A stretch of 64,000 bases of DNA from positions 106,216,855 to 106,280,854 of the forward strand of contig CM043943.1 in NCBI GenBank assembly GCA_014529385.2, read 5' to 3'. Made by a program: the position numbers and the translations under genes. Source of the stretch: Adiantum capillus-veneris. Lineage: Eukaryota > Streptophyta > Polypodiopsida > Polypodiales > Pteridaceae. The stretch's first letter is position 1. The number at the start of each line of letters is the position of its first letter. This document shows positions 53,385 through 64,000 of this stretch, in pieces. Below the pieces are notes generated by a model that saw only the letters and a list, made by a program, of their open reading frames with translations, did no database searches and was not told the origin of the DNA.

Positions 53385-53619
53385 TACTCCTGTCTTGGAA
53401 TGTGATAGCCAAAGTGCTGTCTATTTGGCCAAGAATGCCATGTTTCATGCACGGACAAAGCACATTCATGTGCGATACCACTTCATACGACAGGTATTGG
53501 AGGATGGTCTAGTCACCTTGACTAAGATTCACACACAGGATAACCTTGCAGATGTTCTCACCAAGAGTTTTGCTAAGGCTCAACATGAGCATTGCATACA
53601 GTTGGTGGGAGTTGGTTAA
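53345..53619 (+). pseudogene. Copia-B RNase H, last third only
   Basis: From about 53355 the reading is RLVKELGMPASTPVLECDSQSAVYLAKNAMFHARTKH in pieces, then VRYHFIRQVLEDG and DVLTKSF, ending in a stop at 53617. GSLMY through TEAEY, present in Copia-A, are missing: roughly 200-250 codons. Confidence 0.85.
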
Positions 53620-53654
53620 CTTAAAGGCGTCATTTATGCCTTTAAGTGGGAGGT

Positions 53655-53920
53655 TGTTGGGTTAAAGGCCTAAATAACCCCTTTTTGTACATTTTTATAC
53701 TTTGTCTAGGTTCATATTGAACTTGGACACATTTTTTAAAGGTCACTTATAAACCCAAAACTCACTTATTGAGTTTTCCCCAAAAACGTGAGCTCTCTCT
53801 CTCTCCCTCTTCATTCTGCTAGCGCTTCCTCTCCTGCTGGCTTTCGCCACCCCTCTCTGCACACACACTGCACATCTTCGTGTGCTCTTATCACTTGCAC
53901 ACACCGCCGCGCGCTCATCA
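53655..53920 (+). repeat. Copia-B 3' LTR
   Basis: 266 bp, preceded by the polypurine tract AAGTGGGAGGT. Confidence 0.9.
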
Positions 53921-54130
53921 TAGAGGAGATTCTCATTCGAGAACAGATACTGTCTCACAAGGAAAGGAAAGTGAAAGGTAAGTTGATACATTGGTATTTA
54001 GTCAAGTATAGGAACTATCTAGCGTTGGATGCAAAATGAACTGAGGAGGAGGACCTAGCAGATACTTGAATTTTAGAGCTTTACTTTGAGGCTTTTGGTC
54101 TAGCTGCAACTATTCGAAGAGTTACTGATG
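53921..54130 (+). pseudogene. Chromodomain of the host Ty3 element
   Basis: EEILIREQILSHKERKVKGK then WYLVKYRNYLALDAK-stop-TEEEDLADT and LELYFEAFGL: beta strands and final helix of a chromodomain, which in chromoviruses directs integration to marked chromatin. TGA replaces the expected Trp after DAK, and a second stop follows. Continues directly from the integrase end at 49087. Confidence 0.8.
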
Positions 54131-54683
54131 ACCAACGCGTTGAATCAGGTGCAGTGTGGACTGCACACACGAGGGGAGTCGTTTTGCTCCTTTGTCACAG
54201 ATTACCCATATGGATTAAAGTCATCCATTTTTCTTGAACTTTCAGGGGTACTGATGGGTTGACAATATTATGTTGTACTTTGAAATGGGAATTCCTTACA
54301 TGAATTTGATATATGTGCTCTCTCATGTGTGTGATGTTTGAAAGACAAAATGATTGCAGCATTTCGGTCTTGTTTCATGTGAAGGGTGATTAGCGTATGA
54401 TAAGTAACAAGATTTAGGCAATCCCGACATCCACTAGAGATCGGTGAGATCTGGATGTGATTGCTAAATGCGTTACGATGATCATGATTCTCATCAATGA
54501 TCTCCACGAGGATAGTGATGTGAATGTGATGTGGATGTTTAGTGATTGTCTTCGTGCAAGTACTGGATATGGGTTGTCTAATGTGTTGGTACTTAGAGTC
54601 AGTGTCTACTGAACTGGTTACTGGCATATGTCAGTTTTGCATGCGTAATCGAGGGCGATTACATTTCTTTCAAGAGGGGGGTA
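54131..54683 (+). other. Ty3 3' internal non-coding region
   Basis: No coding signal; ends in the polypurine tract CAAGAGGGGGGTA. Confidence 0.6.
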
Positions 54684-55267
54684 TGCCACAAAAATGATGA
54701 CATGGCATGATCTAAAGGACAGACTCCAGATAGAGCGGAGTCAAGGCCCTACGGAAAAATCCAGAGAAGTGCTACCGACTTGTACAGCCTAGCCAAGAGA
54801 CTTGAAAATAAAGACCAAGCATTTTGTCCGACAAGGTCTAAAAGGACACTAGAATTTTAAAATAAAGCAAGAACCCGCGTGGAGATGCTGACGTCGGTCG
54901 TTCCGCAAATCGCACCAACTGCTGATGTGGCAATTGTACGGATTTCTGCGATTTGTGCTGGCAGCTGTAGCGTTAGCTTTTGGGACCTAGATGCTTTTAG
55001 ACTAGAAGTTTTCCATGTACACTGTTTTTTGAAGGCCTAGGACCTAAGTCTCAAGAAAATACGCTTGGGAGCATTGCTGAGACGAGGACTTGGACATTGT
55101 ATGTTGTGAAGCATTAATAATAGAATTACTGAAAGGGCCGCCAGTCTTTGGGGCCAATCTCTCTGGGGGCGGAATTTTGCCGTCGTGTCGTCTCTCTCTG
55201 AGTTTTGTTTAGTTTGCTCCCATGTGTGGTGGTAGATTCTCGATGTGGAGTGTCCAAGTTTGTTACA
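54684..55267 (+). repeat. 3' LTR of the chromodomain Ty3 element
   Basis: 584 bp, TGCCACAAAAATGATGACA to TCCAAGTTTGTTACA. Belongs to the subfamily of the 14947-15340 fragment rather than of the LTR at 38389, so the 38389-55267 region may be two recombined copies. Confidence 0.8.
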
Positions 55268-56057
55268 AACGGATAGGAATCTGAAACTCAAACTATTTAC
55301 ATTTGTTCACATTAGAACTGTTAAGTCAGAACTGTGGATCTACAAGATTGAGTAAGCCATTAGGAACGGACGTCTTTGATGCGCCATTTGGTGGTTGACA
55401 TAAAACAACTCTGTCTCTCTCAAGTACCATCAAGTTTGAGATTTGGAACGAAGAGCTTCTTTGGTTCTTGTGCTTGTAAAAGATTCTCCTCGTTAATAAA
55501 GATACTTTTTGTTCGGGGGAGGGAGGGACCATTCATCTTTTGGTCCCCAATATTGCGTTGATCTTCTCTCACATTCTTCTCCCTATTCTTTGTGTTAGAT
55601 TCTACTTATTAAAGTTTATTGATTATTTGTGAGTGCCCTTGTTTGTGGGAGTCTCCACATTTCTCAATGCGACACCCCCTAGCTTATCGGAGGTTTTTAC
55701 CACCATTTGGCGTGACATTGTCCACTCTCTTTCGAGTCTGGGGAATACATTGGTTGGTTCTGCCAGGGAAGTGATGACATGCTTTTCTTCGACGTTGGTA
55801 CATATCATATCTGTTTTTTACTTTTAGCAAAGGGCAGATACTGTGGCAGTGTGATCCACCTTGGTGGTTTCTACTTCACTTGTCACATGAGACACCTTGA
55901 TGTACAACTTGTTTATTGCCTAGGCCTTATATTTATCTATGGTGATGTATAGAATTTTGTACATCCCACGAGACGGGCTTTGTTTAGCATCTCTAGGGGG
56001 TGATGTACATAGTTATGTAGGTATGATCGCGCGCTGCGAGCGACCGACACACGTGCG
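55268..56057. other. Unclassified sequence
   Basis: Short frames only. The phrases ATGGTGATGTATAG (55938) and GGGTGATGTACATAG (56000) hint at a local repeat. No protein recognised. Confidence 0.4.
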
Positions 56058-56059
56058 CG

Positions 56060-56124
<65 letters not shown>

Positions 56125-56263
56125 ACCCACCCACACACACATCCACGCACGCACGCACACACACCCACGCACCCACGCACCCACGCACGCACGCATGCAT
56201 GCATGCACGCACACCCACGCCCCACGCACACACACACGCCCCATGTACGCACGCACGCACGCG

Positions 56264-56345
<82 letters not shown>
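56058..56345. repeat. Compound microsatellite (GC)n(CA)n(CGCA)n(GA)n
   Basis: About 288 bp: GC steps, about 34 CA units, CCCA/CGCA/TGCA mixtures, then about 36 GA units (56274-56345). Long His/Thr-rich or Cys/Val-rich frames over it are products of the repeat. Confidence 0.97.
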
Positions 56346-56348
<3 letters not shown>

Positions 56349-58958
56349 GAAATGAAATGAAATGTTATATTAACGTCTTCAAAAGGCCAAAGTGACCTAT
56401 GAGACCAGAAAGTTACAATGTGGTGGATCTGATACAAAGTCAGAGTAACAAGATGACAAAATGACAGAATGACAAAATGACAAAATAAAATAAAATAAAA
56501 TACTATGGAATCCTAAACTGCTAGGTGTGAACTAAGCAGCTAAACAACTAGCTGGGATGGGTAAATCACAAGAGATCCAGCATCGGTCGTTGGCGGATCT
56601 CATCAATCTCCTCCATGGTCAGTAGTCTGACCGGGCGTCGTGCATGTCGAGCCAAAGTGATCTGAATCCTCTGATACAGCCTCCGCCGATGCTCTGTAGT
56701 CCTCCGCAGTCGTGGGTGTCTGGATCTCCCTAGCTCAGTCGCTCGGTCGATTAGTATGCCTCTGGTGTAAAGCGACGGCTCTGCTGTGGTAGTAACTCCT
56801 CTGGGTGTCTCGTGGCAGCTCTAAAGAAGTCTGTGATCTGTCTCTTAGACTGGCTAGCCTCTCCTCTCATCAGGCTCTCTCTGTGTCTGCGCAGCTCGAG
56901 CAAAAACAAACCCAGGCATCTCTGATCCTCGTACCGCATGACTCTAGCGAAAGGTCCAAAGCCCTCTCTGAACAAGCAATGGAAGCGGCCTCGTATCTCG
57001 TAGTAGACGGGGCAGTGGCATGTGTAGTGCAACACTGTCTCAGGCTCGATGTCACACAGGGGACATGTCCTGGCCTCTGTTGGTATTCTGTTGTATCTCC
57101 CGGTCTCGATCCGCAGCTGGTGTGAAGATGTGCGAATCTGGCCAATAGCACATCGTATTCCATGAGACAAGTGGGTGTCCATGTAGCTGGGCCTCGTCAC
57201 AAAACCATCCTCCGTAGGCTGGAGGAGATGCTCTCTGTAGAAAGCCATCTTCGTGCCTAGCTCTTGTGTTGGTTGTATCCATGTCCTCTTGGTGTCTAGC
57301 TGAGTCAAATCTTGGCGAATGAGGCTGGTTACCTCGGACTGTGTAAGAGTCAGAGAGGGCGCATCCAGTGAGTACTGGAAGGGGGGCAATCTGTCTATGC
57401 TGAACCCATGCATCTGAAACCATGATGTCATCTCCCCGTACCAGCATGCTCTATCTCCTTGCATGGCTAACTGTCGAGAGGACTCAAGTGCAAGGCGTGC
57501 ATATCTGTCTTTCGGAAGTTCCCATATGCGGTGCATGAAGGAGACAGATCTGGTGAGCGCCTCAACCACCAGTGGGGGGGCAGCTAGCTCTGCTCATACA
57601 ATAGCACGTGGTACTGAAGCCTTGGCTCTAATGAGCCGCGAGATCATAGAGACCAGAGGCTTCTCCATGTCCCCCCATCCATCCCTGCGGCCCGTCCTCC
57701 CATGATGATCCAGTGAAGGTCCCCAAATCTCAGCTCCATAAAGCAATGCAGAAGCCACCAGAGTGTCAAAGAGCCAGAGCTTCGTCCGAGGCTCCTGAAA
57801 CTGAACCTGTGAACACATCCTTTCCCATCTACCCAATGTTGCATGGGCTCTGGTCAATCTAGTCTCTGCTGCCCTCCTTAATGAAAATGCTACTCCAAGG
57901 TAAGTGTAAGCATCTGTATACTCCACCTTCTCCTCGCCGTATGTGAAGGCAGGTGCTGATCTCCTAATCCACTGTGGGGTGGTATTAAATACCATGACCT
58001 TGGTTTTACCAAGGTTTACGGACAGACCACTTTCTTGGGCAAACCTATGCAAAGCATCCAAGTGACGTTGCATCCCCTCTGGAGAGTTGGAGATCAACAC
58101 AATATCATCAACATATAACAGTGGTGGAATCCATGTCCCTGCCAGCTGTGCACCTCTATCACCATCTCTCTCAATGTAGTCAGACGCCTCATCTACATAC
58201 ATACCAAATAGAGTAGGAGAGAGCGGGCAGCCCTGTTTCACCCCAATAGTGGAGTAAACCGGTGTGGATAGACCCTCTGGGGTGCGTACATGCCCCACTA
58301 CTGACCTGTATAATGCCATGACCCCCCAAATGAGCTCTTTGGGTACTCCCATCTGCTGTAATCTGCACATCAATCTAGCTCTGGGCACTGTGTCAAATGC
58401 TTTGCGGAAATCCACAAAGCTACAATAGATCCGTCTCCCATGCGCTCTGCCCTCCTCAATGATGGCTCTGAGTGTCAAGATATGGTCCAGAGTAGAAAAA
58501 CGCCTCCTGAAACTTGCCTGCCCGGCTGCGCGTATCCCCTCCCTCTCTGCCCATCTACTCAGCTGCTGCTCAAGAATAGATGCGTACAACCGTGTCAATG
58601 TGTGTCCAATCATGATAGTGCGATAGTTCCCAGGCTCCATGGGGTCTCCCGACTTGAAGATGGGTACAATAGTAGATAGGCTCCAAGTATCAAGCAAGCC
58701 CTCACACATGGCACGGTTAAACATAACCGCTAGAAGCTCTGCTAGTAAATCTCTGGCATGCGTGAAATGCTCAGCCACTAGGCCATCATGATCATATGCT
58801 CTCCCAGTCCTCATCCTATCAATGGCCTTCCTCACCATCTCAGCGGTGAAAAAAGCACATGTGTGTGGGCATGGATTGGGGGGGTCGGGAAGGGGGGGCT
58901 GCTCAGGAACTGTGTACAGAGATGATGCATACTGGCCCCACGCCTCTGTAGAAGTGAT

Positions 58959-58961
<3 letters not shown>
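56346..58961 (-). mobile_element. LINE-B, 5'-truncated non-LTR retroelement in a (GA)n tract
   Basis: Contains a nearly open RT frame and a 3' untranslated region whose end is made of short units: GACAAAAT / AAATA repeats at 56447-56504 and AAATG repeats at 56346-56362. (GA)n adjoins both ends, so the element seems to have landed inside a GA microsatellite. The endonuclease part is missing. Confidence 0.8.
56751..58961 (-). pseudogene. LINE-B reverse transcriptase and C-terminal knuckle
   Basis: One minus-strand frame interrupted only by a TGA at 57594-57596. The first 415 codons from 58838, with about 40 open codons before them, hold the RT: NYRTIMIGHTLTRLYASILE, CSFVDFRKAFDTVPRARL (catalytic Asp), GVKQGCPLSPTLFGMYVDEA and the catalytic LLYVDDIVLISNS. 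After the TGA come 273 codons ending with CPLCDIEPETVLHYTCHCPVY, a Cys/His knuckle typical of LINE ORF2 tails. The TGA sits where an Arg CGA would fit. No ATG start applies because the 5' end is truncated. Confidence 0.88.

Positions 58962-59041
<80 letters not shown>
58962..59041. repeat. (GA)n microsatellite
   Basis: 80 bp, about 40 perfect AG units, directly at the truncated 5' end of LINE-B. Confidence 0.97.
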
Positions 59042-59043
<2 letters not shown>

Positions 59044-62000
59044 TCAAACCCGATGGCACTCGAAAGCCTTTGCTTTATAATCTTAGTGCAAAATCCTAAT
59101 CTCAGGAATGTCTGTTCTTGCTCAGAATCCTCAAGAGCTGATGCTCTTAACTCTGAAAAACATTGTCAAGTCTCAGGGCGTGGCTTTGTATTCAACTAGT
59201 TTTGGGCAGTATTTAAAGAGTACATGATACAAAAAACATGTTTTTATAGCCCAAATGAAAGAATAATCTGGGGTAAGAAAATTAATATTTTGTTTTTTGC
59301 TCTCAAGCTTTCAACATAGTGGGCACTTGATCTCTCTATTTCTTCCTACCTTTGTCTCATTAATTGTATATATGTTTAAGATTATTTGAATGTGTATGTC
59401 TGTGTAGAAAGAAATAAATGTAAAAGAATGTATGTGTATCTATACTTATACATGCATGCACATGCCTTCATATGCGTGTGCTTATGAATAGACATTTGGG
59501 AGTTTGTATGTACATGCAAACATATATACACACATAGATGTTTGTGTGAATATACATAATATTACGAAACTTGTTTCCCTTTTTCTTGCCCTCAAACGAA
59601 ACGTTTCAAAACTTAAAACCCCGAAAGCAGACAGAATCTCGAAACGATTCGTGTCAGAGTTTCATTTCGATTTCGATTGTTTCATTCTCGTTATGGCGTA
59701 GAAAGTCATTGCTTTATGTTTTGAAATGATTTTGTAATGTCCTGTTTACAGGAAGGTGGTTACAAGTGAAGTTGCTGCTTTGCATGGACAGGCTCATGGC
59801 ATGTGGGTCTCGTATTGTCCAGTTGGGCATAGCACTTCTGGAAAACTAAGTTCCTTGGGGAGAGGAGAACTTTTAGCATCGGGTCACACCAGTCAGCCTT
59901 TGGTTAACGCAGTTTCAAGCAAATCTTTCCATAGGTGGTCGTGCCACCTTTGTGTAGGTGGTCGTGTGTCTTGTGGCTTGCCTGCATGAGTAGCCAATGA
60001 TCGATGTGCTAAAATGCATCATATTTTTATATCATTATGATCTCTTGATGGTTGCCAAATTGTCCTTACAGTATCTAATGGTCCCTTTATGGTGGTCGGC
60101 TGCTTTTCTTTTGCTTTGTTCAGAGTTAAACGGGAGTCAAAATATCTTAGAAGTGGTCTTTGATCACCTTGAAAGATAATTTTTTGCTGCTGAAAGTTGT
60201 GTAGAGTTCTATTATTGTCTACTTTAATGCTCAAATAGATATAGGTTTTTGAGTGTCTTTCAGGACAGTATGGAAGTTCGTAAGAGGTGAAATATTTTGG
60301 CATTGTTTTAGAGAGCATTACAGGAAGGGATGGCCTTTGCGGGTATGAGGGTGTGCTTGTTCATGGATGTGCTCATTACTGGCGGACATGAGGTGGGTAG
60401 TGATGAGTGCATTCATGAACAAACACGCTCCTCATGGCCCTCATATCCACAGTTGGTTTTTTGTAGGCCATTGTGAATTTTCACTTTGTTTCACCATTAT
60501 TTTTGGCTATGTTGGTGTATCCCCGTGCATTATGTGTGTCTTTCTCCCTCCCTATCACTTTATATCTCTTGTTTGACTAGGAAAATGAAAAAGTAGAATA
60601 CCTTTCCCAACCATCAATTTCTAAGGGAGGGGGCAAAGACTGGTCTCTGAGCATGATTGTCTTCCTGTAGCAGCGCACAAAACTCTTGTACAGCACAAGG
60701 ACAGTGGCTTGAGCTAGAAATCCCGTGGCTGAACTGGCAGATTATGACTTTTAATGGCAAGTAAATGAACGGTGGAGAGCGATTGCCCCCGACCTTGGAC
60801 CTTGACGACGGTACACGGATCTGCCGTCGAGTATGGGATTTTCAATGTTAGCTGGCCCCTTGCTCTTTTGTGAGCTTTGTTTTGTGGTTGTCTTCATGCC
60901 TCAAACTCGGTTAAAAACTGGCTTTCTAAAATTGGCTGCTCCCTTGATATAATCTCATCTCAAGTGGCATATAAGTCCATTACTTATATGTATTTATGTA
61001 TTGATTTAGCAGTCCCGAGTTATTAGTGTTCCCTTCTCTTGTATATTCATAAATTCCGGAAGGTTGAGCTGGCTCTTCCACCAATTTATCTTTATTCTTT
61101 GCCTTTTTTGTTAACTTCTCTAGTCAATGTCTCGTGCACTTTGGGGATGCCATTTTTGTGCTAATAGGTCATGGAAAGTGAATGTGTACACGTACTTTTT
61201 AATCTACCTAATAATTGCCTCAGTATGTCCTTCTAAGTCAGAAAACCCATGCACCCTTGAATCAATACACCAGTTGCTGGTCTCATGTGGATGGAGCCCC
61301 CGGTCGATTTTCTGGCTTTTGCTCTTTTTCGTGTGTGTGGACTTCTTGGCTTTCTAAAACAAGCCTTAGTGAAGAAGGGAGCTAGATATTGTTCAAGTTC
61401 TTACTATGTTCTCTCTCATATTGCCACCTAATGATAGTGATGCATTGGCTGAGGGCACAATGGCTAAAGTTAAAGCCAAGATGCTTGCAAGAAAAGTATA
61501 CAAAGTAGCCTCTTGTTCAACAAGTATACACTGCAAGTTTGGAGCTAGGGCAACATCGGTGGGGACTACGCCTACTGGATATACCAAAAGCACCATTTTT
61601 GGCTTGAACTTGTATTTTGCTCAAGTTTTCTGGGCTACAGCTATTATCAGCAAAGGATCTAGGCAAGGCAGAGGAGGCCTAAACCTCTATGAATGTCACC
61701 TCCATCTAGTTCTCATCTTGGCATAGCCCCTACATCAAGTTGTACAAATGTCCATTATCTCACCATACTTGAGAGTAACTGCTTCTAAACAACCTCAGGC
61801 GAAAATATAGAAAATTTAATACCCTCCCAACTATTAGAGTTTGACAATCCATCTATTGTTTGTATCCAAATTGTTTAACACTGTCCAAGTTTTACTCAGT
61901 TCTCACACGAGTCCAGAATCAACTGGACCTGACTCAAAATGCTTGACCTTCGTGTATTCACAATCTTCATCTCATTAAAAACGGCTCCATACAAATATGA

Positions 62001-64000
62001 GTATGCATCATTTCTTTACATGTTTTTGCTGCTCAATATCTTTTATTAAGTATTGTTATCAAGTGAATGTATGCCTGGATTGGTATAGGTAGGTTTATTT
62101 GAGTTGCTTACATTCGATGAGAATGCCAAACAGTTTAAAAAAAATCTGCCAAGACTAGGAGGAGAACTGATTGCCTTAGAAACCACTCCAATGGGGGCTA
62201 GTGAATTGTAAATGACTGCTCATTCAGTGTCTTACATCATTCGAAGTGTGGCTTAGATACCTTTCTACTTCTGTCTAAACACTATGAATTGCATCTTGAA
62301 TCACTTTGTCTCATGTGCTTTTCATAACATCTCAACTTGGAGTGTCTCTCCTCTAGGTAGTAGAAAGAAAGAGCAAAGTGGGTACAATAAAGAAAGGCCC
62401 CAAACTGGAGTGCAAAGAGTTGAGGAATCCCAGAGACACTTGCCAATGGAAGGAATAAAGAGAAAATAAAATAAATGTGGCAGAGGTGAAACAGGTTGGG
62501 GTTCTCATTCCGATGTGTCATTCTAGTCTTTAGCTTGTTTTGATCTCTTGCTCCCCTGTGCTCCTATATTTGATGCGACTACTTTGGTTTTTGAAGTTCT
62601 TGGTCATGCAAGGGGGGGGCATCCAGGGATTCAACAAGGGTGTGTTGAGCATTGGGTACCATCCCAAACATGTCACCCAAAGTGAACACATCTTGCAAGG
62701 GTAATTTGTGTTGGGTGTAGATTATGTGATGGCCTGGCTAGTTGTACCTCCATTCAGACATCCCTCAATGTTTGATGTTTGCCAAGTCTAGAGCCAAAGA
62801 TCAACAACGGCAAAACAAAAATCCTGTAGTTATCTAAAAAGGTTTTCCTTGAAAACTTGAGATTCCTTAACAAGCACATTGAACCAAAAAGTAGAGATGG
62901 GACATTATCATGCATCTCACAAGAAAATGCATGGCAAGAAAACCATGGTCTATAAAGTAGGTGGATTTACAAAAAAATTAGGTTCAATTCAAAACAAGGC
63001 TTATCAGTCTGAAGATATCGAAAACAATGAGCTTTGTAATGCTAAACAGTTTGATCACAAAAAAATGAGATCACTACCCATTGCCTTCCATTACATTGCT
63101 TGGCTGCCTTCCACCATAATGGCGTTGATCTCTAGCACACAAGGTTTGGAAAGATTGTGATCTTGTTGATCACTTTATTGATTTGTAGCTAAGACAAGCA
63201 GTCTTTAACGTGCTTTTTCTTTCTAGGGCAATGACCTTTGTTCTTGAGGAAGATTTTCTTGGCTTGGTGATATCAGTGAACGCCTAATGAACCATACACA
63301 TTGAAAAAATATACTTTGTGTGAAAAATGATGTGCCACAACCAAACTATAAAATTGATAGTTCAAGCTAGCTAGCAAAAACATCGACCATGTAGTGCATT
63401 TTGTGTGTTTCACACTCGGGATCAACCATTTGTGTGGTGAAAGTGTCAATTACACTTCAAAGTGGTGACTTCACTTGAGTTGAGTTTGGCTGTTTTGAGC
63501 AGCTTTGCCTTACCATTTTACCATTAGATTCCAGTACATGCGCTTAAGCTCAAGTAATGCTTTATGGCCCTTGTAGATGGCTATGTCACAAAGCTTTCTC
63601 AAAGATAAAATTATACAACTTTGCAGCCAAAATGATTTAACAAAGGCATCATCACGTTGTGACCTTGGAGGTGAAGTTGAGTATGTTGAAGGTGCTCAAA
63701 GCCCGTAATAGCCAAATGTTCCTGCACGGTGCTAAGCGTCCAATGCTTGCTCCCTTAGTATACTTTAATGAAACCCACACCCCAAGCCTGCACATCCACT
63801 GAACATAGTAGAAGTACATAAACAAGGGGGTGCAGGATTTTAAATAACACATCCCAAGTCTTGATGCTCCCATCCTACAATGATACTATCCCCATTGTGC
63901 ATGCCCTCCACAAAAGAAAAATTCTATTCTAGCAGTCTCCCCAAACCTTAATAGTGCACAGATTGTGGCAATCTCCACAAATGCAACCTCCTTTGAATAA
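59042..64000. other. No recognisable gene or element
   Basis: AT-rich sequence with open frames of at most about 106 codons (for example 61406-61726 and 62879-63160, +), none matching a family I know. TG/TA-rich stretches lie at 59380-59560. It may be intergenic or a long intron of a neighbouring gene; no splice signals support a model. Confidence 0.5.
60344..60445. repeat. Long imperfect hairpin
   Basis: Left arm TATGAGGG...GTGCTTGTTCATGGATG...CTCATTACT (60344-60380) pairs with the right arm AGTGATGAG...CATTCATGAACAAACAC...CCCTCATA (60399-60445). About 35 pairs, a bulge of some 8 bases and an 18-base loop. No open frame. Confidence 0.65.

Larger units (their letters stand above)
49088..53920 (+). 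mobile_element. Copia-B, full-length Ty1/Copia element
   Basis: 4833 bp, LTRs 49088-49348 and 53655-53920, flanked by CAGAG (49083-49087) and TAGAG (53921-53925), a duplication with one change. Opposite orientation to Copia-A and 279 bp from it. The gag and pol frames are much less damaged than in Copia-A, but a deletion removes most of RNase H. Confidence 0.9.

Noticed and set aside
56013-56437. Long overlapping frames rich in His/Thr or Cys/Val on both strands
   Set aside because: They are translations of the CA/GA microsatellite and have no non-repeat sequence.
59756-59989. Exon of an unknown gene after a TTTACAG acceptor
   Set aside because: Only one candidate splice site, no recognisable protein and no continuation in neighbouring frames.
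61406-61726. 106-codon frame as a gene
   Set aside because: No family resemblance, no supporting signals, and similar lengths occur by chance in this region.

Overview
This is a stretch of a large, repeat-rich plant nuclear genome. It holds one recognisable host gene, an intron-free coding sequence for the importin-alpha re-exporter CAS/XPO2 (CSE1-like) at 2967-5864 on the + strand. Its N-terminal importin-beta fold resembles plant homologues. Most of the remainder is transposable elements nested in one another, with methionine-tRNA-type primer sites, plant-type Copia and chromodomain Ty3 elements, LINEs, a hAT transposon and long GA/CT/CA microsatellites. The element types, and the presence of a Penelope-like reverse transcriptase, suggest a fern or another non-flowering plant. 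That placement is an inference; the sequence proves only 'land plant'.

Layout. 1-1282: truncated LTR element (- strand). 1283-2966: hairpin, tRNA-like SINE head and the XPO2 leader. 2967-5864: XPO2. About 7200-14760: a minus-strand Ty3 element (here Ty3-A) split by two insertions, a 2.6-kb Penelope-like element (7607-10200, 12-bp target duplication) and a 2.36-kb non-autonomous LTR element (11369-13723, TSD CCAAT) carrying an array of palindromes. 14947-16125: Ty3 LTR and gag-protease fragment. 16125-36590: a minus-strand LINE (LINE-A) split by a large Ty3 element (Ty3-C, 19407-35548). Ty3-C is itself broken by an inverted solo LTR, a tandem duplication that copied a piece of LINE-A, a complete hAT transposon (25331-29046, TSD GGAGGTTA) and a complete but internally deleted Ty3 element (29775-33839, TSD CATGA). 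36595-38388: a Ty3 pol fragment, cut by the LTR of the next Ty3 copy (Ty3-Y, 38389 onwards). The integrase and chromodomain of this composite are split by two Copia elements of one family in opposite orientations (43284-48808, TSD TCAAG; 49088-53920). It closes with an LTR at 54684-55267. 56058-59041: a LINE (LINE-B) with a nearly open reverse transcriptase frame, sitting inside a (GA)n tract. 59042-64000: no recognisable gene; one long imperfect hairpin.

The target-site duplications give an order of events: LINE-A is older than Ty3-C, which is older than both the hAT and the deleted Ty3 element. Ty3-A is older than the Penelope-like element and the palindrome-bearing LTR element. The chromodomain Ty3 copy is older than both Copia elements. 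Nearly every element protein is damaged by stops, frameshifts or deletions. The least damaged are LINE-B (one in-frame TGA), the hAT transposase (two stops, about two frameshifts, introns still visible) and the Copia pol frame at 51291-53384.

Boundaries marked by target duplications or LTR termini were read base by base. Boundaries given as approximate were judged from where protein similarity starts or stops. No database search or alignment program was used.
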